Source of the DNA: an uncultured Bacteroidota bacterium
Lineage (GTDB): Bacteria; Bacteroidota; Bacteroidia; Bacteroidales; P3
Length of the DNA: 36,991 nt
Assembly: GCA_902778925.1 (NCBI GenBank)
Contig: CACYZN010000016.1
Location: 1-36,991 of the forward strand
Reading direction: 5' to 3'
Both the position numbers and the translations under genes were made by a program. The notes beneath the pieces were generated by a model. That model saw nothing but the letters and a program-made list of their open reading frames with translations. It was not told where the DNA came from and searched no databases. Within the stretch, counting starts at the first letter, position 1; every line of letters begins with the position of its first letter. Of the stretch, positions 7,305 to 15,300 are shown piece after piece.

Positions 7305-7385
7305 ATAGTTACTATAGATATTATAGTGACTATAGTTCCTATATGTACTATGGTTCCTATATTTGCAATAACTGCGATAGTCCCT
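7305..7385 (-). repeat. 9-bp tandem array, nine units
   Basis: Nine consecutive 9-bp units, each starting ATA or ATG, fill the intergenic space: ATAGTTACT, ATAGATATT, ATAGTGACT, ATAGTTCCT, ATATGTACT, ATGGTTCCT, ATATTTGCA, ATAACTGCG, ATAGTCCCT. The phase is kept although the units vary. It ends 2 bp before the stop codon of the methyltransferase. The AT-rich units stand out in a GC-rich region. Confidence 0.8.
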
Positions 7386-7387
7386 TT

Positions 7388-8209
7388 TTATTGTGCGTGG
7401 ACGAGCTGGAAGAAGGCCACGGCGGCGGCAGCAGCCACGTTGAGCGAGTCGACGCCGCGCTGCATGGGTATGCGTGCCACGTAGTCGGCGCGGCGCAACA
7501 CGGTGTCGCTCAAGCCGTCGCCCTCGGTGCCGAGTACTATGGCCAGGCGTTGCGGCTGGCGCAGGGCGGGGTCGTCGATGGGCAGCGAGCGGTCGGTGAG
7601 TGCCAATGCCACTGTGCTGAAGCCGGCGTCGGCCAGCTGACCGTAGCTGTCGAGGTAGGTCCACGGCAGCTGGAAGACGGTGCCCATGCTGACGCGGCAG
7701 GCGCGGCGGTTCAGGGGGTCGCAGCAGGTGCGGGTGAGGAGCACCGCGTCGATGCCCAAGGCAGCGGCAGCGCGGAAGATGGCGCCCGTGTTCTCGGAGT
7801 TGACCACCCCGTCGAGCACGGCCACCCTGCTGGGTGAAGAGTGAGAGGTGAAAAGCGAGAGCAAATCCTGGACCGACGGTAGCTGCGGGCGCTGCATGGC
7901 ACAGAGGACGCCGCGCGAGAGGGCGTAGCCGGTAAGTTGCTCGAGCACAGGGCGCTCGGCCGTATACACAGGCACTTCGAGCCCGAACTCGTCGCACAGC
8001 TGCTGCACCTGCGAGTGCAAGAACTTGGTCTCGCAAAGCAGCGACACCGGCCTGACGCCGGCGGCCAGGGCGATGCGTATCACCTTCAGGCTCTCGCAGA
8101 TGAAGAGTCCGCGGTCGGCATGCAGGCGGTTGCGCAGCTGTGCCTCGGTGAGGCGTGCATAGGGCTCGAGGGCCTCGCACTGCAGCGTATCAATATAGAC
8201 GACATTCAT
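7388..8209 (-). CDS. SPOUT (TrmH/RlmB-like) RNA 2'-O-ribose methyltransferase
   Basis: A 273-residue SpoU-family enzyme that uses S-adenosylmethionine to methylate ribose in rRNA or tRNA. The N-terminal substrate-binding domain covers residues 1-110 (LFICESLKVIRIAL is typical). The SPOUT domain follows, with motif 1 NSENTGAIFRAA, motif 2 IVLGTEGDGLS and motif 3 IPMQRGVDSLNVAAAAAV, which forms the trefoil knot. The start at 8209 is favoured over the longer frame because a promoter lies at 8215-8244. Between the two domains a linker (LFTSHSSPS) is encoded by four 7-bp repeats at 7833-7860. The exact target nucleotide is unknown. Confidence 0.85.
   Translation of the reverse strand: MNVVYIDTLQCEALEPYARLTEAQLRNRLHADRGLFICESLKVIRIALAAGVRPVSLLCETKFLHSQVQQLCDEFGLEVPVYTAERPVLEQLTGYALSRGVLCAMQRPQLPSVQDLLSLFTSHSSPSRVAVLDGVVNSENTGAIFRAAAALGIDAVLLTRTCCDPLNRRACRVSMGTVFQLPWTYLDSYGQLADAGFSTVALALTDRSLPIDDPALRQPQRLAIVLGTEGDGLSDTVLRRADYVARIPMQRGVDSLNVAAAAAVAFFQLVHAQ
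7833..7860 (-). repeat. Heptamer array x4 inside methyltransferase gene
   Basis: Plus-strand units GGTGAAG, AGTGAGA, GGTGAAA, AGCGAGA form four phase-perfect heptamers. On the coding strand they read as CACC-type repeats, giving the linker LFTSHSSPS between the substrate-binding and SPOUT domains. Same family as the arrays at 4715-4742 and 22798-22825. Confidence 0.75.
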
Positions 8210-8214
8210 GGCTG

Positions 8215-8244
8215 CAAAGATACAAACAAAGCGTCGATACCAAA
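8215..8244 (-). promoter_or_regulatory. Promoter of the SPOUT methyltransferase operon
   Basis: On the minus strand TTTG (8244-8241) is followed after 18 bp by TATCTTTG (8222-8215). The predicted ATG is at 8209, only 5 bp beyond the -7 element, so the mRNA should be leaderless or nearly so. Confidence 0.65.
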
Positions 8245-8276
8245 ATTGCATCGTGCACGACCCTTCGCCGATACCC

Positions 8277-8344
8277 CACCGTACCATGTCCGACCGTGGT
8301 CGGTGTTGGTACGGTGTTGGTGCGGACTTGGTTCGGACTTGGTA
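8277..8344. repeat. Nested hairpin joined to an 11-bp tandem array
   Basis: A perfect 10-bp stem (CACCGTACCA at 8277-8286 with TGGTACGGTG at 8307-8316) encloses a symmetric TGT/TGT internal loop and a 6-bp inner stem (CCGACC/GGTCGG). From 8301 four 11-bp units follow: CGGTGTTGGTA, CGGTGTTGGTG, CGGACTTGGTT, CGGACTTGGTA. The right arm of the hairpin is part of the first two units. The remaining sequence to 8484 shows no gene. Confidence 0.8.
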
Positions 8345-8484
8345 AGGTCTAGATGCTGACCTACAGGCAGTTAGATCACTTCAGAGTACCTAAAGCACAT
8401 TGACACAGAGCGTTATATGTCTTTTATGGATGTTTGGGGCTACAATAGGCCGGGCGAAAAAAATTGAAAAAAGGTGCGAAAAAA

Positions 8485-8515
8485 TTTGCCAGAATGAAAA
8501 AAGGTTGTATATTTG
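8485..8515 (+). promoter_or_regulatory. Promoter of the bacterioferritin-like gene
   Basis: TTTG at 8485-8488, then 19 bp, then TATATTTG at 8508-8515: an excellent Bacteroidetes consensus match. The ATG lies at 8560, giving an AT-rich leader of about 40 nt. Confidence 0.75.
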
Positions 8516-8559
8516 CATCGTGAACGACATAAATAATTAACCAATAAAAAACAGACCTT

Positions 8560-9015
8560 ATGGACTTTACAACGACATTGCAAGTATCGCAGGCCATCGT
8601 AAGCGAGCTTTCGGGCAGCTCTTACGTGCACAAAATGCAGGGTCTGCTGTTCAAATCGCAAGGCTTCGAGAAGCTTGGCCTGAAGTATCTCGACCACTAC
8701 GACGAGGAGATGGGATGGGTGGAGAAGTACGCCAACCGCATGATGGACCTGGGCTGCGTGCCGCAAATCAACCTGCACCAGGACGGCAAGCTGATCGAGG
8801 ACCCCAAGGCCTACATCGAGGCCGACCTCAAGCTGCAGCGCGAGGGTGTCGAGAAGCTCTACCAGATGCTGCCTGCCCTGGCCGCCGACCCCACCACCTA
8901 CGACATCACCAAGGCCTATCTGGCCGACGAGGAGGAGGACCAGTACTGGAGCGAGGAGCAGCTCGACCTAATCGAGAAAATCGGCATGCAGAACTGGCTT
9001 GTGAAACAGATGTAA
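8560..9015 (+). CDS. Bacterioferritin-like protein with altered diiron ligands
   Basis: A 151-residue four-helix-bundle protein aligning by eye over its full length with bacterioferritin (158 residues). Shared features include SELSGSS near the first ligand, the EEM motif (E50, M51; the Met is the heme ligand in Bfr) and the C-terminal EEQLDLIEKIGMQNWL. Of the six E. coli ferroxidase ligands, E18, E51 and E127 are kept (here E16, E50, E124). H54 aligns with W53, E94 with Q93 and H130 with D127. It may therefore store or bind iron or heme without normal ferroxidase turnover, or use a different metal site. It has its own strong promoter and is followed by a complex hairpin before the peroxidase gene. 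Confidence 0.8.
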   Translation: MDFTTTLQVSQAIVSELSGSSYVHKMQGLLFKSQGFEKLGLKYLDHYDEEMGWVEKYANRMMDLGCVPQINLHQDGKLIEDPKAYIEADLKLQREGVEKLYQMLPALAADPTTYDITKAYLADEEEDQYWSEEQLDLIEKIGMQNWLVKQM

Positions 9016-9034
9016 CAATCAATCATTTAAAAGG

Positions 9035-9130
9035 AAAAGGGGTTATGGGGAATGTGCTCGCTCGTCGTTAAAGACAAATGCTTATCAAACAGGCACCGAT
9101 GTCTTTAACAAAACTCCCCTAATCCCTTTG
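9035..9130 (+). terminator. Two-tier hairpin between bacterioferritin-like gene and gpx
   Basis: An outer imperfect stem (purine-rich AAAAGGGGTTATGGGG at 9035-9050 with the pyrimidine-rich arm at 9113-9130) encloses a perfect 10-bp inner stem, GTTAAAGACA (9067-9076) with TGTCTTTAAC (9100-9109). There is no clear U-tract, so it may stabilise the upstream mRNA or act as an attenuator rather than as a simple terminator. The peroxidase ATG is 26 bp further on. Confidence 0.5.
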
Positions 9131-9155
9131 TTTATAATCCAAAAAACCAAACACT

Positions 9156-9698
9156 ATGGCAACAATCTATGATTACAAGGCCGTTGCAAGCAATGGCAAA
9201 GAGGTAGACTTCAAACAGTTCGAGGGCAAAGTGATGCTCATCATCAACACCGCCAGCAAGTGCGGCTTCACCCCGCAGTTCGACGGGCTGGAGAAGCTGA
9301 ACGAGAAATACCGCGACCGCGGCCTGGTCTGCATCGGCTTCCCCTGCAACCAGTTTGCCGAGCAAGACCCCGGCGCCGACAGCGAGATCGAGGGCTTCTG
9401 CCGCATGAACTACGGCGTGACGTTCCAGATAATGAAGAAGTGCGACGTAAACGGTCCCGACGAGCACCCGGTGTTCACCTTCCTCAAGGCGCAGGCCCCC
9501 ACCGAGGAGTACAAAGGCCTGAAGGCCAAAGCCACCCACGCCATGCTGAAGACGCTGAGCAAGTCGGCCAAGAAAGACAGCGACGTGCTGTGGAACTTCA
9601 CCAAGTTCCTCGTGGCCAAGGACGGCACCACGGTGAAGCGCTTCGCCCCCACCACCGAGCCGACCGACATCGAGAAGTGTATCGAGGAGATGCTCTAA
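9156..9698 (+). CDS. Glutathione peroxidase family, thioredoxin-type
   Basis: A 180-residue peroxidase reducing hydrogen or organic peroxides. The catalytic tetrad is visible: peroxidatic Cys36 in NTASKCGFTPQ, Gln66 in FPCNQFAEQ, and Trp145/Asn146 in VLWNFTKFLV. Cys82 (EGFCRMNYG) aligns with the resolving cysteine of the non-selenium Gpx class, so thioredoxin rather than glutathione is the likely reductant, in keeping with Bacteroidetes generally lacking glutathione. Length and motifs are typical. The next gene, an OhrR-like regulator, starts 9 bp after the stop, implying that the sensor and the enzyme are co-expressed. Confidence 0.92.
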   Translation: MATIYDYKAVASNGKEVDFKQFEGKVMLIINTASKCGFTPQFDGLEKLNEKYRDRGLVCIGFPCNQFAEQDPGADSEIEGFCRMNYGVTFQIMKKCDVNGPDEHPVFTFLKAQAPTEEYKGLKAKATHAMLKTLSKSAKKDSDVLWNFTKFLVAKDGTTVKRFAPTTEPTDIEKCIEEML

Positions 9699-9707
9699 CG
9701 CCACACC

Positions 9708-10145
9708 ATGTACGACCAACTGAAGCTTGACAACCAGCTTTGCTTCCGGCTCTACACAGCCTCGCGGCTTGTGACGCAGGCCTACCGCCCGCTGCTCGAG
9801 CCGCTTGGCTTGACCTATCCGCAGTATCTGGTGCTGATGGTCTTGTGGGAGCAGGACAACCGGTTGGTGGGCGACCTCTGCCGCCGCCTGATGCTCGACA
9901 CCAACACCCTCACACCCCTGCTGCAACGCATGGAGAAGGAGGGCCTGGTGGTGCGCACACGCGGCATCGCCGACGGACGCCAGACGCTGGTATCGCTCAC
10001 CAAGAAAGGCATACACCTTGAAGAACAGGCCAAGGAGATACCGACCTGCATGGTACAATGCTGGAAAGGCGAACCCATCGGGGCCGAAGAGTTAGTCTCG
10101 CTGGTGGGCACGCTCGACCGTATGATAGACAGTTTGAAGAAATGA
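9708..10145 (+). CDS. OhrR-like MarR-family peroxide-sensing repressor
   Basis: A 145-residue winged-helix regulator. The N-terminus KLDNQLCFRLYTASR matches the OhrR signature that carries the reactive, peroxide-oxidised cysteine (here C12). The winged helix spans about residues 35-100, with LTYPQYLVLMVLW, the recognition region DTNTLTPLLQRMEKEG and the wing RTRGIADGRQTLVSLT. C114 and C118 near the C-terminus could act as resolving cysteines. It lies 9 bp after a thiol peroxidase gene, so it most likely senses organic peroxide and controls this operon. No inverted-repeat operator was identified. The stop overlaps the next start by 4 bp. Confidence 0.88.
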   Translation: MYDQLKLDNQLCFRLYTASRLVTQAYRPLLEPLGLTYPQYLVLMVLWEQDNRLVGDLCRRLMLDTNTLTPLLQRMEKEGLVVRTRGIADGRQTLVSLTKKGIHLEEQAKEIPTCMVQCWKGEPIGAEELVSLVGTLDRMIDSLKK

Positions 10146-11236
10146 ACGACTTAGCGAAGTATATGAGCGACAACCTGCGGTCGCTCCTGGCCACTGCCTA
10201 CCGCAGTGTGCTCTCGAACCCTCGCGAGGCACGTTTCGCCCTGCAGATGCAGCTGGCCCTGGCGCGTGGCGAGAAGCGGCGCAAGGCCATCAAGGCCAAA
10301 GAAGGCCTCGACGTGCCGCCCTTCCTCATCTGCAGCATCGCCACTACCTGCAACCTGCAGTGCAAAGGCTGCTACGCCCGCAACAACGGCATAGCCGCCG
10401 ACACGCCGACCAAGGACACCCTCGGTCCCGACCAGTGGCACGCCATCTTCACCGAGGCTGCGCAGATGGGTTTCAACGTGGCGCTGCTCGCCGGCGGCGA
10501 GCCCCTCACACGGCGCGACCTGCTGGAAGGCATAGCCAAGGTCAAGGACATGCTCTTCCCGGTGTTCACCAACGGCACCTTGATAGGGCCGCAGTATATC
10601 GAATTCTTCAAGCACCACCTCAACGTGGTGCCGGTGATAAGCATAGAAGGCGACGCCATGGCCACCAACGCCCGTCGCGGCAAGGGGGTGCACGAGCGCG
10701 CCCTGCTCTCGATACAGATGCTCAGGCAGGCCGGACTTTTCTTCGGCGTGAGCATCACCGTGACGACCGAGAACAAGCAGACTGTGACCTCGGCCGAGTA
10801 TCTGGACCAGCTGCACGACCTGGGCTGCAAGATAGTGTTCTATGTCGAGTATGTGCCAGTGGAGGCAGGCACCGAGCACCTGGCCTTCGGCGACGCCGAC
10901 GTGCAGTGGATGGAGGCCACCGTCGAGGAACGCCGCCATCAGTACCGCGACATGATATTTGTCTCCTTCCCCGGCGACGAGAAGCTGCTCGACGGCTGCA
11001 TGGCTGCAGGTCGCGGCTTCTTCCACATCGGTCCCGACGGAGCTGCCGAGCCCTGCCCCTTCTCGCCCCACAGCGACACCAACGCCGCTCGCGATGGCCT
11101 GCGGGCCGCCCTGAGGTCGCCGCTCTTCAGCCGGCTGCGCGACGCCAGCGCCCTCAGCTGGGAGCACACAGGCGGCTGCACCCTATACGAACACCGCGAC
11201 GAGGTGGAGGGGATTGTTAGTGGGAGTAAAAAGTAG
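10142..11236 (+). CDS. Radical SAM protein, MoaA/SPASM-like
   Basis: A 364-residue radical S-adenosylmethionine enzyme. The cluster motif CxxxCxxC is C70-C74-C77 in TTCNLQCKGCYARN. AGGEPLTRRDLL (SAM-binding GGEP) and later barrel strands such as VVPVISIEGD follow. The C-terminal part has CPFSPHSDTN and TGGCTLYEH cysteines, a partial SPASM-like arrangement for an auxiliary cluster. The start at 10142 overlaps the OhrR-like stop (ATGA), so it is coupled to the peroxide-response genes. The substrate is unknown; a peptide or cofactor modification is the usual role of relatives. Its last codons run into a 10-bp tandem array, so the tail GSKK is repeat-encoded. Confidence 0.85.
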   Translation: MNDLAKYMSDNLRSLLATAYRSVLSNPREARFALQMQLALARGEKRRKAIKAKEGLDVPPFLICSIATTCNLQCKGCYARNNGIAADTPTKDTLGPDQWHAIFTEAAQMGFNVALLAGGEPLTRRDLLEGIAKVKDMLFPVFTNGTLIGPQYIEFFKHHLNVVPVISIEGDAMATNARRGKGVHERALLSIQMLRQAGLFFGVSITVTTENKQTVTSAEYLDQLHDLGCKIVFYVEYVPVEAGTEHLAFGDADVQWMEATVEERRHQYRDMIFVSFPGDEKLLDGCMAAGRGFFHIGPDGAAEPCPFSPHSDTNAARDGLRAALRSPLFSRLRDASALSWEHTGGCTLYEHRDEVEGIVSGSKK

Positions 11237-11261
11237 TGAAAGGGAGTGAAAAGTAGAGAAA
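11222..11261 (+). repeat. 10-bp tandem array x4
   Basis: GGGAGTAAAA, AGTAGTGAAA, GGGAGTGAAA and AGTAGAGAAA form four units in perfect phase. They cover the last codons and stop of the radical SAM gene and run to 4 bp before the transporter start codon at 11266. Confidence 0.7.
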
Positions 11262-11265
11262 GAAC

Positions 11266-12231
11266 ATGATAGGTGAATTCATAGCGCTCGGAGTGGCAGT
11301 GTCGTGGACGGCCACGGCACTGTTTGCCGAGGTGGCATCGAAACGCATGGGGTCGTTGCCACTCAACACCATACGCATGACCATGTCGCTGGCGCTGCTC
11401 GTGCTCACACTGTGGCTCACCATGGGGCGCCCCTACCCTCTCTATGCCGACGGCCAGACATGGCTGTGGCTGCTGCTGAGCGGCGTAGTGGGCTACGTGA
11501 TAGGCGACTACTGCCTCATGCAGGGCTACATATACATAGGCTCGCGCTTCGGACAGCTGTTCATGACCCTGTCGGCGCCGACGGCGGCGGTGGTGGGACG
11601 CCTGATGCTGGGCGAAAGCATGCGGCCGCTGGCCATCGTAGGCATGGTGGTCACACTGGGCGGCATAGCCATGTCGATACTGTCGAAGAAAGACGACCAG
11701 GTGGGCTTCAGCCTGCCGCGCAAAGGCATCTTCTTTGCTGCCATGGCCGGCATCTGCCAGGGCATGGGACTGGTGCTCAGCAAGGTGGGTTTGCAGCACT
11801 ACGACGCGGCCATCGCCGCGGCAGGCGCCGACACAGCCATGGCCGTCGATGGAGCGCCGGTGGGGCTGCCACTGTACCTGAGCGTGCCGTTTGCCGCCAC
11901 CATGATCAGGGCCACCATCGGACTGTGCGGCTTCTTCCTGCTGCTTAGGGTATTCGACCGCGACTGGAAGGGCAAGCTGTCGCACGCCGTGCACGACCGC
12001 AAAGCCATGTGGTGCCTGGTAGGCGCCACGGTGTTCGGTCCCTTTGTGGGAGTGAGCGCATCGCTGCTGGCCACCCAATACACGTCGACAGGCATAGCAC
12101 AGACACTGTTCGCGCTGACGCCGGTACTGATTATCGCTCCCGCGGCATGGCTCTTCAAGCAAAAGGTCACCGCGAGAGAGGTAATCGGCGCAGTGGTGAG
12201 CGTGATAGGCGCCGCACTATTCTTTATCTAG
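11266..12231 (+). CDS. EamA/DMT-superfamily transporter
   Basis: A 321-residue polytopic protein with about ten hydrophobic helices in two EamA halves, roughly residues 1-140 and 170-321. It starts MIGEFIALGVAVSWTATALF. Features include the GYVIGDYCLMQGYIYIGSRFGQL stretch before helix 4, the LGESMRPLAIVGM ending of the first half and the equivalent KQKVTAREVIGAVVSVIGAALFF ending of the second. Family members export amino acids, nucleotides or other metabolites; the substrate is not predictable. It begins 29 bp after the radical SAM gene and probably belongs to the same transcript. A long hairpin follows its stop. Confidence 0.87.
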   Translation: MIGEFIALGVAVSWTATALFAEVASKRMGSLPLNTIRMTMSLALLVLTLWLTMGRPYPLYADGQTWLWLLLSGVVGYVIGDYCLMQGYIYIGSRFGQLFMTLSAPTAAVVGRLMLGESMRPLAIVGMVVTLGGIAMSILSKKDDQVGFSLPRKGIFFAAMAGICQGMGLVLSKVGLQHYDAAIAAAGADTAMAVDGAPVGLPLYLSVPFAATMIRATIGLCGFFLLLRVFDRDWKGKLSHAVHDRKAMWCLVGATVFGPFVGVSASLLATQYTSTGIAQTLFALTPVLIIAPAAWLFKQKVTAREVIGAVVSVIGAALFFI

Positions 12232-12247
12232 TTTCTCGTCAAGGCTT

Positions 12248-12300
12248 TGGATAGTGGATTTTGAGGCATTTGAAACAAATGTCACAAAATCCACAATCCA
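12248..12300 (+). terminator. Nested hairpin after the EamA gene
   Basis: A 16-bp outer stem (TGGATAGTGGATTTTG at 12248-12263 with CAAAATCCACAATCCA at 12285-12300, one mismatch) encloses a 3-nt/3-nt internal loop, then a 6-bp inner stem CATTTG/CAAATG with loop AAA. It starts 16 bp past the EamA stop and ends where the next promoter begins, so it may separate two transcription units. It resembles the 8277-8316 hairpin in architecture. Confidence 0.6.
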
Positions 12301-12332
12301 TTGTTGTATATTCAAAAAAAAGCGTATCTTTG
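12301..12332 (+). promoter_or_regulatory. Promoter of the glucan synthase gene
   Basis: TATCTTTG at 12325-12332 is preceded by TTG at 12304-12306 (18-bp gap) or 12301-12303 (21-bp gap). The predicted ATG at 12360 gives a leader of about 20 nt. This supports starting the protein at 12360, not at the upstream in-frame codons. Confidence 0.65.
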
Positions 12333-12359
12333 CATTTTAATTTCGGATATTATAATAAT

Positions 12360-15300
12360 ATGGGAAAGATATACAATTTGTTCAAAGAGAGCCTGGTGGC
12401 TGTTACCGACTACTATATGCTGCTGGTGGAGGAGACAAAGAGCGAGCGATTGGTGGGCAGCACCAACGAGTGGGTGCTCGACAACTACTACATGATCAGC
12501 GAGCAGGAAAAGGTGATGAAGGTGGAGCTTAAGAGTGTGGAAAAAGGCGAATGGAGAGTTGAGAAGAGCCGCATACAAGTGCTGTGGAACCTGCTGGAAA
12601 GCTACCTGCGCCGCTGCCACTTCCAGGTTGACAAGGCACTGCTGTTTCGCTACCTGACCCAGGTGCAGCAACGACAGAAAGACTACCTTTCCTACCCCGA
12701 AGTCACAGCCCTGCTACCATTGGCCAAAGCCGTGCTTATAAGCGAGCTGGCTGCGCTATGCCGTCGGCTCGACGAACAGAAAGCCTACCTGTTCCAGCCA
12801 ACAGACAAGAGCCAGGCCGACATGGAGTACCTGAACAAGGCCGCCATGGACAACCTGTTGATGATGAACATCTTCAATTCGCTCAAGAAGCTCACCAAAC
12901 TTCCCATGGCCGAACTGCTCGACGCCGTAAGCTTCTCGGAACGCATGCTTAAAGGCGAGAAAGCCGACATGTACGACCAAATGCAGGACAAGACGAAAGA
13001 GGACTACCGTGGCAAGGTGGTGCGCCTCTGCCGTAAGCAGAAAGCAAAGGAGTACGACTTTGTGAAGAAGTTGGTAGCCACTGCCGACGAACGCGGAGAG
13101 CATGTGGGTTGGCAGCTCTTCCCTCCCAAGCGCTGGAATGCACGCGCCCACTTGTATATCACCATAGTGGTACTGGCATCACTGACGCTGGCCTTCGGCT
13201 TCGCAGCATGTGGCACTTGGAACACGGGGCTCTCGTGGATTACCGCCGTTCTCACCGTCATTATGTGCGTTCCAATGAGCCAGGTGGTCATCGACCTCTT
13301 CAACTGGCTGCTGGGCAAACTGCATCATCCCACGGGCACCTTCAAACTGAAGTTCAAAGACGGCCTTATTCCCGACGAATACACTACCATGGTGATTATG
13401 CCCACCATACTGAAAAACAAAGCCAAAGTCGAGGAATTGCTGGGTGTGCTGGAAGTCTACTACTTGAGCAACCTAAACCGCGGAAGCGGCCACAACTTCA
13501 GCGCGGCACATGGCCAGAACCTCTACTACACGCTGGTGGGCGACGCCGCTGCCTACAAAGAAGAGGATGCCCCATGGGACGACGAGGTGGTCGAGGCAGG
13601 CCTTGCCAAGGTGAAAGAACTCAACGAGAAGTACGGTGCACCGATATTCAACTTTGTATACCGCCGCCGCGCCTGGAGCGACGGCGAGCGCACTTGGCTC
13701 GGCCACGAGCGCAAACGTGGTGCCATACTCCACTTCAACGACCTCATTCTCGGACAAACCAGCGAGGCTGACAAGCAGAAGCGCTTCCGCTGCGAGACAA
13801 TTAGTCAGCACGACTACTCCATCAAGTTCATCATCACCCTCGACACCGATACCGAGTTGGTACTCTACTCGGCCCAGAAACTAATAGGCGCCATGGCGCA
13901 CCCACTGAACCAAGCTGTGCTGTCGCCCGACGGCCGTCGGGTAGACCGTGGCTATGGCATCATGCAGCCCCGCGTAAACGTCGACGTCGAAGTGACCAAC
14001 AAGAGCCGCTATGCCCAGCTTATGGCTGGCCTAGGCGGCTTGGATGTCTACACCACCGCAAGCTTCGAACTATACCAAGACATCTTCAACGAAGGTTCCT
14101 TCTGCGGCAAAGGCATCTACGACCTTCGTGTGTTCCAGCAGGTGCTCAAAGGTACATTCCCCGAGAACCTCATCCTCAGCCACGACCTGCTTGAAGGCTG
14201 TCACATACGCTGCGGCCTCATCAACGATGTGGAGGTGTTCGACGACAACCCCAGCAACTACATCGACGACGCCAAGCGCCACCACCGCTGGACACGCGGC
14301 GACTGGCAGATTATTTCCTGGCTTGGCCGTCGAGTGCGCAACGAACGCGGCGAGCGCGTCAAGAACCAGGTGAACACTATAGGGCGCTGGAAGATATTCG
14401 ACAATCTGCGCCGCTCGATGCTGAGTCTGGCACTGATGGTGGTTCTGATGATAGGATTTAGCGGTCTTGTCAACATACACCCGGTCTGGTTCCTGGTAGC
14501 GGCATTAGTGGCGGTGGCCTCACCCATAGTGTTCTTCATCATAGGACAAATCACCACCCTGCCACGTATCGGCAAGCGCTACAAATACTACATGACCCTT
14601 ATGCGCGGTTTCCGCGTCATCTTCTACCGCTCGCTGGTGCAGTTCGCCCTGCTTCCCAAAGAGGCTTGGATGTACACCGACGCAGCTATACGAGCCTGCT
14701 ACCGCATGTGGTTCTCTCACCGCGACCTGCTGGCATGGATTACCAGCGACGAGGCCGCCAAGAGCACCAAAGGCACCCTCGGCGACTACCTGGGCAAGTT
14801 CTGGTTCAACTACGTGGCATCGGCAGTGCTTGTCGCGCTGTTCGCCATCGGCTTTGGCAACTGGGTCGACCTGGCCGCATTGCTCTTCTGCGTAGTGGTG
14901 TGGTGTGCCGCACCATTCATAATGTATCGGCTCGGCAAAAAATTCCCACAGGACAAGAAAAGCCTCAACGAGAAAGAGACCGAGGAAGTGCGCCAGCTGG
15001 CCAAGGATACATGGCATTTCTTCGACAGCCTCATCACCGAGGAAAACAACTGGCTCGTCCCCGACAACTATCAAGTGGGACGCGAACCGCTGACCGACTA
15101 CAAGACCTCGCCTACCAATATCGGATACTCGCTGACTGCCGTCATAAGCGCCGCCGAGTTGGGCTTTATTACCCACAAAGAAGCCATCCAACGGCTTGAG
15201 CATATCATCGACACCGTCATGCAGCTCGAGAAATGGAACGGACATCTCTTCAACTGGTACTCTGTAAGCACCCTCAAGGCTCTGCCCAACTTCTTTATCT

